In this document: one piece after another, positions 26,481-34,362 of the stretch
Layout: each line of letters begins with the position of its first letter
Numbering within the stretch: position 1 is the stretch's first letter
Assembly: GCF_013032445.1 (NCBI RefSeq)
Contig: NZ_WQCA01000008.1
Location: 219,226-283,225, forward strand
DNA: 64,000 bases
Reading direction: 5' to 3'
From: Ruegeria arenilitoris
GTDB lineage: Bacteria; Pseudomonadota; Alphaproteobacteria; Rhodobacterales; Rhodobacteraceae
Translations under genes and position numbers: made by a program
Notes under the pieces: generated by a model
Told to the model about the DNA's origin: nothing
Seen by the model: only the letters and a program-made list of their open reading frames with translations
Databases searched by the model: none

Positions 26481-27151
26481 GACAGGTCTCCTTTCCAGCA
26501 GCGCAGGGAATATGCGCTGAATTCCTCAACTTCTTCAGGTTTCGGTTCGACGCCGGTGAACGCGTACAGGTAGTGCGGCACCATCGAAATCCGTGTTTCT
26601 ATCGGCTCGTTCAGTTGCGCCAGATCGTATCCGATCTGCATGTAATACAGCACTCGGGCACGGGTTTCGGCCTCGACCTCAGGATACCCGTAGCGGGCAA
26701 ACATGGCGTGCAAGGCCTCGAGCCGCCGGGCGTCCGATTGATCCAAAGCGCGGCGTACCTTGCCCGATTTGCGCGCCCAGTCCCGCACGGCAAAGTCCAG
26801 TGCCGTATCAAACAGATCCGTGTTCACCACGCAGCGATGCACGTTGCAGACCGCCGCCGTGATGGTCTCCGCCGGGGCCTCAGCTTGTGCAACCAGTCCC
26901 GCCGTATTTGTGGCCTGCCAGCGGGCCAGCAAAGCGTCCAGTAATTCTTGCCGCGACTTGAAGTACCAATAGAACGAGGACCGCGACACCGCCATCCGCT
27001 CGGCCAGGCTCAGAACCTTGATCTGGTCCACCCCGTCCGAGATCAGCACATCCATCGCCACATTCAGCCAGTCGTCACGCGTGACCTTGATGTTGCCGAC
27101 CAGAGGTTCAGCCTTGGGGTCGTCCCTGTGCAGGATCGGTTTAGTATTCAT
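26477..27151 (-). CDS. TetR/AcrR family transcriptional regulator
   Basis: This is a 224-residue repressor. The N-terminal helix-turn-helix is SLAERMAVSRSSFYWYFKSR, preceded by DDWLNVAMDVLISDG. The rest is a helical ligand-binding domain. Its ATG follows the mttB stop with no spacer (TGAATG), and its stop overlaps the next gene, so it is inside the operon it probably controls. The dyads upstream of the first gene (31160-31180) are candidate operators. Confidence 0.88.
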   Translation of the reverse strand: MNTKPILHRDDPKAEPLVGNIKVTRDDWLNVAMDVLISDGVDQIKVLSLAERMAVSRSSFYWYFKSRQELLDALLARWQATNTAGLVAQAEAPAETITAAVCNVHRCVVNTDLFDTALDFAVRDWARKSGKVRRALDQSDARRLEALHAMFARYGYPEVEAETRARVLYYMQIGYDLAQLNEPIETRISMVPHYLYAFTGVEPKPEEVEEFSAYSLRCWKGDLS

Positions 27152-28702
27152 TCAACTCTCCGGCGGTGCGCCGCCTTCGGCAGTACGGCGCGTGATGAAA
27201 TCCTGCAAGGCGCCCAGTCGGTCACTGTCACCGGTGGGTGGTTTGAAGTCGTTGAGAATACCCTTCCATACACCGGTTGCACGGTGATTTGCATCAACCG
27301 AGCCGCGCTCGGTCCAAGTGCCGAAATTGGCATAGTCGTGGACGTGGGGTTGATAGAATTCGGTATTGTACCGCTCCATCGTCTGGCTCGTGGCGAAGAA
27401 GTGACCGCTGGGTTCAACTTCACGCAGGGCGGTGTCGAAGCCGATCTCGGCGGTTCCGGCCTGCGCCCCGTGGCACAGTTCGGCGACCATGTTCAGTACC
27501 TCAGCATCGCAGACCAGCTTTTCGAAGGATACGGTCAGCCCACCTTCGAGCCAACCAGCTGAGTGGATGATCACCGTCGCCCCAGCCATCAGACAGCCCC
27601 AAAGACCGAACTGGTTCTCATTGGCTGCCTGTACGTCGTTGATGTTCGATGCCGACCCGGCAGCGGATCGCCACGGCAGCCCCAGATGCCGCGCCAACTG
27701 CCCCGCCGCCAGCGACGCCTGAAAATGCGAGGGCGTGCCAAATGCCGGCGCGCCTGACTTCATGTCCACATTGCTGGTGAACGTGCCATAGCACACAGGC
27801 GCACCGGGTTTGGTCAGTTGGGTCAGTGTCAGCGCGGCCAACGCCTCGGCGTGGGACAGCGTAATCGCGCCCGCCACGGTGATCGGCGCCATTGCCCCCA
27901 TCAGGGTAAAGGGCGTGATGATCGACATCTGACCATGACGGGCAAAGTCGATCAGGCCCTGCGCCATCGGGATATCCAATGTCCGTGGACTGTTGGTATT
28001 GATGATCGTGTAGCAATGCGCATTGCCGCGAAACTCGTCATCCGACAGGCCCCGCGCGGTGGACAGCATCTCAAAGCAATCCATTACCTGCGGCGTGCCG
28101 CGCGAGAAGAAGAACGGGAACTTGTCCGTCAACTCCATCTGCGCCTGAGTGGTGAAGTAGTGGCGCAGATGGGTCGGCACGTCTTGCGGCTCGACCTGAG
28201 GTGAGATCATCTGGAACACGTCGAAATGATGCGTGAGCTTCAGGAAGTCCAAATAGTCCTGCCCGGTCGCGGGGCGGCGGCCCCGTTCTAGATCGGTGGC
28301 ATTTGGCGCCCCTGCACCCGGCTGAAACACAAGACTGCCGAGTTCCAGCGTAAAGTTGCGATGGCGTGCACCGGCCTGGCAGGCGATCGATTTCGGGGCC
28401 GAAGCAACAGCGGCCTCGACCATATCGCGCCCGATGAAAACCATTTCGGTGTCTTCGTCCACGCGCGCACCGCCCACAGCAAAAATCCGGCGGGCTTCGG
28501 GCAACAGGACCTTAACGCCCAGTTCTTCCAGCATGCGCAGGGACGTTTCGTGCATGTCGGCGATCTGATCGGTCGGGAACACTTCCATCTGAGGGAACGG
28601 GTTCCTGAGCTGACGATAGTTCACGTCGCGCTTGGGTGGAGGAGCAGCCTCAACCCCGCGTCCTCGCCGTCGTCGCCCGCGTTCGGATGTTTGCGAGATC
28701 AT
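27152..28702 (-). CDS. trimethylamine methyltransferase (MttB) superfamily protein
   Basis: This 516-residue protein has the MttB-family fold: RNPFPQMEVFPTDQIADMHE near the start, then VGGARVDEDTEMVFIGRDMV, LTLTQLTKPGAPVCYG and AGATVIIHSAGWLEGGLTVS. There is no in-frame amber codon, so it is the non-pyrrolysine type, whose studied members demethylate glycine betaine or similar quaternary amines onto a corrinoid protein. No corrinoid or corrinoid-reductase gene is near. It is placed directly after dimethylglycine dehydrogenase, suggesting betaine or choline-derived substrates. Confidence 0.85.
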   Translation of the reverse strand: MISQTSERGRRRRGRGVEAAPPPKRDVNYRQLRNPFPQMEVFPTDQIADMHETSLRMLEELGVKVLLPEARRIFAVGGARVDEDTEMVFIGRDMVEAAVASAPKSIACQAGARHRNFTLELGSLVFQPGAGAPNATDLERGRRPATGQDYLDFLKLTHHFDVFQMISPQVEPQDVPTHLRHYFTTQAQMELTDKFPFFFSRGTPQVMDCFEMLSTARGLSDDEFRGNAHCYTIINTNSPRTLDIPMAQGLIDFARHGQMSIITPFTLMGAMAPITVAGAITLSHAEALAALTLTQLTKPGAPVCYGTFTSNVDMKSGAPAFGTPSHFQASLAAGQLARHLGLPWRSAAGSASNINDVQAANENQFGLWGCLMAGATVIIHSAGWLEGGLTVSFEKLVCDAEVLNMVAELCHGAQAGTAEIGFDTALREVEPSGHFFATSQTMERYNTEFYQPHVHDYANFGTWTERGSVDANHRATGVWKGILNDFKPPTGDSDRLGALQDFITRRTAEGGAPPES

Positions 28703-28704
28703 CC

Positions 28705-31107
28705 TCAGCCCCTCATCGCCTTGCCTTGCGGGTCGTAGGGCGACGGCGAGATTACCCGCGCGGGGCGTTCGACACCGACCACGTGCACAATCAGTTCGGT
28801 GCCTGGTTCAGCCTTATCGCGGTTAACCAGAGCCATCGCCAGCGACTTGCCGGTATAGTGGCCGTAACCGCCCGAGGTCACAAAACCCACGCGGTCTTGG
28901 CCCGACCAGATCGGCTCGTACCCGCTGGCGTCGGCGTCCAGAGCGTCCACCTCTAGCGTCACCTGAACCTGTGCGGGGCCGTTGCCATCTCGTTCAGCCA
29001 TGGCAGCGTCCTTGCCAACAAAGTCCTTGTCCCAGTCGATCCAACGGTCCATTCCGGTCATGCCCGGCGTGTAAAGCTGCGTGAATTCCGCCGACCAGAT
29101 GCCAAAACTCTTTTCAAGCCGCGTTGAGAGCATCGCGTTGAAGCCACATTCGCGGATACCCTCATCCGCTCCGGCCTCAAGCAGCATGCGCCGCAGCTTG
29201 ATGTGATCGCCATAGCGGCAGTTGATCTCATACCCCTTCTCACCGGTTACTGACATGCGCGCGACGCGGGCGCGCACCAGACCAATGTCGAAATCACCGC
29301 AGCCCATGAATTTCAGGCCCGAGATATCCTGTTCCGCCAGCTTCTCGACCACCGCCTGCGACTTCGGTCCGACCACGGCAAAGCCGCAGTATTCCTCACC
29401 CAGATCGCGGATAGTTACGCCGTCGATCATGTGATCGTCGAACCAGCGCATATGCCAGGCACGCAGATAGTAGCTGCCCATGATCCACCAGGTGCCGTCG
29501 CCCCAGTTAAGCACGGTCAGATCACCCTTGAGCCGCCCGTTCTCGCCCAGCATCGGGGCCAGCTTGGCGCGACCCGGTGCAGGCAGTTTCGATGCCATGA
29601 CCTTATCCAGCCAGACCTCGGCGTTCGGCCCGGTGACCTCGAACCGCGAAAAGCCTGAAATATCCAAAAGGCCAACACCTTCGCGGATCACCTTGCATTC
29701 ATCGGCCACTATTTCATGCGCGTTCGAACGCTTGAGCGTCGGCGTTTCCTCGAACCCTTTGGGTGCGAAGTACAGCGGCACCTCAAGGTCCCAACTGACA
29801 CCCCATTTGCACCCGGCTTCGGTCATCGCATCATGCGCTGGCGCCATTTTTAGCGGACGACCTGCAGGCAGTTGCTCGTTCGGATAAGTCATCACGAAGC
29901 GACGGGAATAAAACTGGCCCGTCGTCTCGCGGATGTAGCGTTTGTTCTGGGCGAAATCGCCATAGCGCGCCACGTCCATTGGCCAGGCATCCGCCTCTGG
30001 CTCACCGTGGATCATCCATTCAGCCAGCGTCTTGCCGACACCGCCGCCCTGCAGGAAGCCCGCCATCACTGCACAAGCCGACCAATAGCCGGGTTTGCCC
30101 GGAACCGGGCCGACCAAGGGGTTCCCGTCCGGCGAAAACGTAAACGCGCCGTTCACCCATGTTTTGATGCCGACGTTTTGGATTGACGGATAGCGTTCAA
30201 AGCCCAGCGTCAGCTCATTCTCGATCCGGTCGAGCTGTTCCTGAAACAGTTCCTCGCCATAGTTCCACGGCGCGCCGTCCATGGCCCAGTGTTCGTGGTC
30301 AACTTCGTAGATGCCGACCAGAACGCCCTTCTGGTCCTGCCGCATATAGGTGAAACCTTCGAGATCCACGGTCATCGGCATCTCAAAATCGGCCTCGGCC
30401 ACTTCAGGCACCGTGTCGGTGATCAAATAGTGATGCTTCAAAGGCGACACCGGCAATTCCACCCCGGCCATGCGGCCCACCTGCTTGGCCCAGAGACCCG
30501 CCGCGTTGACCACATGCTCGCACGTGATCGTGCCTCGGTCGGTCACCACCTGCCAGCCATCGGCAGTCTGGATCAGTTCCTCGACCTTGGTTTCTTCATA
30601 GTACTCGGCGCCGCGTTTCTTAGCTGCTGTGGCATAGGCCTGCACAGTGCCGGTCGTGTCGATATAGCCCTCACGATCCGCCCACATCGCGCCCAGAACG
30701 CCCTCGGTAGACATGATCGGGCACCGTCTTTGCGCCTCTTCCGGGGAGAGCAACTCGCAATCATCGATGCCAATGGACTGGAAGATGCGATAGTTTGCCT
30801 GTAGCCATTCCCACCGTTCGGGCGTGCCAGCCAGCGTCAGGCCTCCGGTCATGTGCAGGCCGATATTCTGGCCGGATTCCTTTTCGATCTCACTCAGCAG
30901 GTCGATGGTATAAGACTGCAACGCCGCCATGTTCGGGTCGGCGTTCAGCGCGTGGACCCCTCCGGCCGCGTGCCATGACGAGCCCGACGCCAGCCGGCGC
31001 CGCTCCAGCATCACCACATCCGACCAACCAAACTTTGCCAGGTGATACAGAACCGAGGCGCCGACGACGCCGCCCCCGATGACCACAACGCGATACTGAG
31101 ATTTCAT
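28705..31107 (-). CDS. dimethylglycine/sarcosine dehydrogenase-like flavoprotein with GcvT domain
   Basis: This is an 800-residue two-part enzyme. The N-terminal half is a DAO-type FAD domain (VVVIGGGVVGASVLYHLAKF, ASGSSWHAAGGVHAL). The C-terminal half (about 430-800) is a GcvT/aminomethyltransferase folate-binding domain with GFSRFEVTGPNAEVWLD and WIDWDKDFVGKDA. Such enzymes oxidatively demethylate dimethylglycine or sarcosine and pass the one-carbon unit to tetrahydrofolate. The start at 31107 has GGGGAGAG upstream; an earlier in-frame start at 31149 is less likely. It is the first gene of the four-gene operon. Confidence 0.88.
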   Translation of the reverse strand: MKSQYRVVVIGGGVVGASVLYHLAKFGWSDVVMLERRRLASGSSWHAAGGVHALNADPNMAALQSYTIDLLSEIEKESGQNIGLHMTGGLTLAGTPERWEWLQANYRIFQSIGIDDCELLSPEEAQRRCPIMSTEGVLGAMWADREGYIDTTGTVQAYATAAKKRGAEYYEETKVEELIQTADGWQVVTDRGTITCEHVVNAAGLWAKQVGRMAGVELPVSPLKHHYLITDTVPEVAEADFEMPMTVDLEGFTYMRQDQKGVLVGIYEVDHEHWAMDGAPWNYGEELFQEQLDRIENELTLGFERYPSIQNVGIKTWVNGAFTFSPDGNPLVGPVPGKPGYWSACAVMAGFLQGGGVGKTLAEWMIHGEPEADAWPMDVARYGDFAQNKRYIRETTGQFYSRRFVMTYPNEQLPAGRPLKMAPAHDAMTEAGCKWGVSWDLEVPLYFAPKGFEETPTLKRSNAHEIVADECKVIREGVGLLDISGFSRFEVTGPNAEVWLDKVMASKLPAPGRAKLAPMLGENGRLKGDLTVLNWGDGTWWIMGSYYLRAWHMRWFDDHMIDGVTIRDLGEEYCGFAVVGPKSQAVVEKLAEQDISGLKFMGCGDFDIGLVRARVARMSVTGEKGYEINCRYGDHIKLRRMLLEAGADEGIRECGFNAMLSTRLEKSFGIWSAEFTQLYTPGMTGMDRWIDWDKDFVGKDAAMAERDGNGPAQVQVTLEVDALDADASGYEPIWSGQDRVGFVTSGGYGHYTGKSLAMALVNRDKAEPGTELIVHVVGVERPARVISPSPYDPQGKAMRG

Positions 31108-31159
31108 CTTGCTCTCCCCTGCATGGCTTGCAGTGGACGCTAGACGCACTGTTCATTTC

Positions 31160-31180
31160 TGTCTAGACATTTCTGTACAG
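31160..31180. promoter_or_regulatory. adjacent palindromes upstream of dimethylglycine dehydrogenase operon
   Basis: TGTCTAGACA (31160-31169) and CTGTACAG (31173-31180) are perfect palindromes three bases apart. The direct repeat ATTTCTGT runs through them with a 14-base period. They lie about 55-75 bases before the operon start. This is a natural place for the TetR regulator encoded inside the operon to bind. Confidence 0.5.
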
Positions 31181-31218
31181 TTCGGATCGCAAGACATCTG
31201 CACACACAAATCGCCGTT

Positions 31219-31848
31219 TTAAAGTTGAGCGCTGGGCCGGGCAGCGACTTGTTCAAACCACGCCAGCGTGGCCCGGTTTTCCTGTGGAATCCGCCGCTTG
31301 ATCACGCGGGCAAAGTCGACAAAGACAAAGGCGGTGATATCGGCCAAAGTGAATTCCGCCCCGGCCAGATAAGGGCTGTCCGTCAACCGTGTTTCCAGCA
31401 GATCGAAGAAATACCCGACCCGCGTCTCACCCCGTTGCGCCAGTTCGGGAATCTGGGCGTGATTCTCGGGGCCCGGAATCGCCCGGTTGGCAAAGGCCGG
31501 GTGGGTATTGCGCAGCACCTCGGCAATCGGCAGACCGCCCTGTTGCTCGACAATGCTGTTCCACATCAGAACCAACCCCTTCTCGTCAGCGGTGCGCCCC
31601 ATCAGTGGAGGCTCGGGAAATTGCGCCTCAAGATACGCCGCGATGCCAAGATTCTCGGACAGCACCGTGTCTTCATCGGTGACCAGAACCGGAAGGGTCG
31701 CGTTAGGATTGACTGCTTTGAACGCATCGCTCAGTTGTTCGCCCTTGGCGATTGATACTTCGCGAGTTTCGATTTCCAGCCCTTTTTCGGCGATGAACAT
31801 GCGAGCGCGACGCGGGTTCGGTGCGGTCGAGCAATCATAGAACAGCAT
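31219..31848 (-). CDS. glutathione S-transferase
   Basis: This is a 209-residue GST. The thioredoxin-like N-terminal domain has MLFYDCSTAPNPRRARMFI and the cis-Pro region NATLPVLV, then the glutathione-contacting LSENLGIAAYLE. The helical C-terminal domain has the N-capping motif FTLADITAFVFVDFA. The substrate is unknown. It is co-oriented with a small methyltransferase whose stop is ten bases upstream of this start. Confidence 0.88.
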   Translation of the reverse strand: MLFYDCSTAPNPRRARMFIAEKGLEIETREVSIAKGEQLSDAFKAVNPNATLPVLVTDEDTVLSENLGIAAYLEAQFPEPPLMGRTADEKGLVLMWNSIVEQQGGLPIAEVLRNTHPAFANRAIPGPENHAQIPELAQRGETRVGYFFDLLETRLTDSPYLAGAEFTLADITAFVFVDFARVIKRRIPQENRATLAWFEQVAARPSAQL

Positions 31849-31858
31849 CGCTTTCCCC

Positions 31859-32356
31859 TTATCTGCGATAGATGAAACACCGTCCCTCGACGGCGTCTGG
31901 CGGCAAAGGCAGTTCGGTTAGCTTATCAAAATACATCCGATCGCTGGACACCATCAGCCCGCCGGTCGCCAGCAGCGGCTCGATCAGGGGTGAGACGAAC
32001 CGGGCGAACGCATCGTTCTTTTCCCGGTTATGTCCGCCAAGATCGGCGTGGATCAGGCTGGCGGTCGCGCCAAAACGCTCCAGCGCGGCGGGTAATGTCT
32101 CGCGCACGTCCCCCAATATTACGCGATCTTCGGGGGGTGTCGAATCCGGGTGAGACGCCACCGCACGTTCGAACACATAGACCCGGCGGTTTTTCACGTA
32201 TTGCACCATGTGATGATAGGTGCGCCCATTGCCCAGCCCCAGTTCGAACACCGGCCCTTCTAGGCCACGTGTCTCGGCAATGGCGAAATCCAGACAGGCG
32301 CGCTGCGACACCATGCGGTCAATAAACAGATCCAGGCGGCTTTGATCGTCGGACAC
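31859..32356 (-). CDS. small SAM-dependent methyltransferase, paralogue of the 48.6 kb gene
   Basis: This is a protein of about 165 residues. The SAM-binding loop is GPVFELGLGNGRTYHHMVQY, with FERAVASHPDSTPPED after it. The same GLGNGRTY...HPxSTPPE pattern is in the gene at 48649-49125, so both belong to one small family (PF12692-like). I start at a GTG with AGGAG about ten bases upstream; the open frame goes on to 32536, but that part looks non-coding. The function is unknown. GST follows in the same direction. Confidence 0.75.
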   Translation of the reverse strand: MSDDQSRLDLFIDRMVSQRACLDFAIAETRGLEGPVFELGLGNGRTYHHMVQYVKNRRVYVFERAVASHPDSTPPEDRVILGDVRETLPAALERFGATASLIHADLGGHNREKNDAFARFVSPLIEPLLATGGLMVSSDRMYFDKLTELPLPPDAVEGRCFIYRR

Positions 32357-32589
32357 GGGGAAATCTCTCCTTGATACCAGTCGACTTGTCAGATGGCGCC
32401 GACAGGACGTTTGATGACAAATCCTCAAGACTTTGTGTAGGCAAATTGGCGTCAGTTTCACAATTCCGCGACATTTCACCCCAAGAACGGGTTTGACTAG
32501 CCAGCACCAACCGCGCGAAACTGCGACAAAAAACACGGGGAGTTGATCAAGCGCATGCCGAGCTACGGCCCAACGGGTGGAACACCTGA

Positions 32590-34362
32590 ATGACGGCGTT
32601 GTTGTCCGTCCGCGATCTGAGCATCGGATTTGGCAAGGGTGAGCCCGTTGTCAAAGGCGTCAATTTCGATGTCGAGGCCGGGCAGACGCTGGCTTTGGTC
32701 GGTGAATCTGGATCAGGCAAAACGATCTCGTGCCGGGCGGCATTGCGGATTTTGCCGCGCACTGCCCAGATACGCAGCGGTACGATTACGCTGAACGATT
32801 CCAAGGGCACAGAGGATCTGACCCGGATCAGCGAAAAGCAGATGCGCGGTATTCGCGGCAACCGGATTTCGATGATCTTTCAGGAGCCGATGCGGTCCCT
32901 CTCGCCCTTGCACAAGATCGGCAATCAGGTCAGCGAAGTTCTGTGGCTGCATCGCGGCGCGTCCGAGGCGCAGGCCCGCAAAGAGGTGCTGACCCAGTTC
33001 GAACGCGTGGGCTTTCCCGATCCCCAGCGCGCTTATGATTCTTACCCGTTTGAATTGTCCGGTGGCATGCGTCAGCGCGCCATGATTGCGATGGCGATGG
33101 TCTCCAAGCCGGAACTGCTGATCGCGGATGAGCCGACCACTGCACTTGACGTAACGACACAGGCGCAGGTGCTGGGCCTGATCAAAGAGCTTCAGCGCGA
33201 GACCGGGATGGCCCTGATCCTCGTCACACACGATCTGGGTGTGGTCGCCAATATGGCCGAGCAGGTCGTCGTCATGCATAAGGGCCGCGTGATGGAGGCC
33301 GGTGCCGCCGCCCCCATCCTGACCGCACCCGCGCACCCCTATACGCAGCAGCTGTTCAACGCCGCGCCCGAAATTCCGGACGAGGAATCCGTTGGCATCC
33401 CTATGCCCGACGAAGACCTGATCCTGCAGATGAAAGGCGTGTCGAAAACTTACACCATGCGCTCCAGCAAGGGATGGCAGGGCGATAAGCTGATCCATGC
33501 CTGCCGCGGCGTTGATCTGAATCTGGCGCGCGGCAAGACGCTGGCGATTGTTGGCGAAAGCGGCTCGGGCAAGACCACCGCAGCCCGCATCGCGTTGGGC
33601 GCCGAGCCGCCTGATCGTGGCGGAGAGGTCTTGTTCCGAACGTCACCGGACGCCGATCCGATCACCGTACACCACATGACCCGCGCCCAGCGCACTGCCT
33701 TTCAACGCAAAGCGCAGATGGTGTTTCAGGACCCCTACAGCTCGCTCAGCCCCAGAATGCGCATCCAGGACGCGATGACCGAACCGCTGGAAATTCACAA
33801 TATCGGCTCGACCTCGGAACAGCGGGATAAGGCAGCCGAGATGTTGCAACGGGTCGGTTTGAACTCCGACATGCTGAAACGCTATCCGCACGCCTTTTCC
33901 GGCGGTCAACGTCAGCGCCTGTCGATTGCACGCGCCATGATGCTGGACCCGCAGCTGATCGTCTGCGACGAGCCGACCTCGGCGTTGGATGTCTCGGTTC
34001 AAGAACAAATCCTGACGCTGCTGGAAAACCTGCAGGACAGCCTGAACCTGTCCTATTTCTTCATCTCGCACGACCTTGCCGTCGTGGCGCGCATCGCCGA
34101 CGAGGTCGCCGTGATGCGCCGGGGGCTGGTGGTCGAACAGGCCCCGCCCGAGACGCTTTTCTACAATCCCCGCCACCCCTACACCAAGGCGCTGATTGCC
34201 GCTCAGCCAGAACCTGACATCAACCGCCCCATCGACCTGAAACTGGTTGCTTTGGGCGCAGGTTCGCCAGACAGTTGGGATGACGCCTTCCGATTTACCG
34301 ACTCCGTGATACCTTCACTGGTAGAGATGGAGCCCGGCCATAAGGTAAGATGCCATGTTTAA
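32590..34362 (+). CDS. peptide/opine ABC transporter, double ATP-binding protein
   Basis: This is a 590-residue fusion of two complete OppD/OppF-type ATPases. The first has Walker A VGESGSGKT, signature LSGGMRQRAM and Walker B LLIADEPTTALD. The second has VGESGSGKTTAAR, FSGGQRQRLSI and LIVCDEPTSALD. The form is like YejF and other single-gene double ATPases. It is the first gene of an importer operon; its stop overlaps the binding-protein start by eight bases. A 233-base region upstream separates it from the divergent methyltransferase. Confidence 0.92.
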   Translation: MTALLSVRDLSIGFGKGEPVVKGVNFDVEAGQTLALVGESGSGKTISCRAALRILPRTAQIRSGTITLNDSKGTEDLTRISEKQMRGIRGNRISMIFQEPMRSLSPLHKIGNQVSEVLWLHRGASEAQARKEVLTQFERVGFPDPQRAYDSYPFELSGGMRQRAMIAMAMVSKPELLIADEPTTALDVTTQAQVLGLIKELQRETGMALILVTHDLGVVANMAEQVVVMHKGRVMEAGAAAPILTAPAHPYTQQLFNAAPEIPDEESVGIPMPDEDLILQMKGVSKTYTMRSSKGWQGDKLIHACRGVDLNLARGKTLAIVGESGSGKTTAARIALGAEPPDRGGEVLFRTSPDADPITVHHMTRAQRTAFQRKAQMVFQDPYSSLSPRMRIQDAMTEPLEIHNIGSTSEQRDKAAEMLQRVGLNSDMLKRYPHAFSGGQRQRLSIARAMMLDPQLIVCDEPTSALDVSVQEQILTLLENLQDSLNLSYFFISHDLAVVARIADEVAVMRRGLVVEQAPPETLFYNPRHPYTKALIAAQPEPDINRPIDLKLVALGAGSPDSWDDAFRFTDSVIPSLVEMEPGHKVRCHV

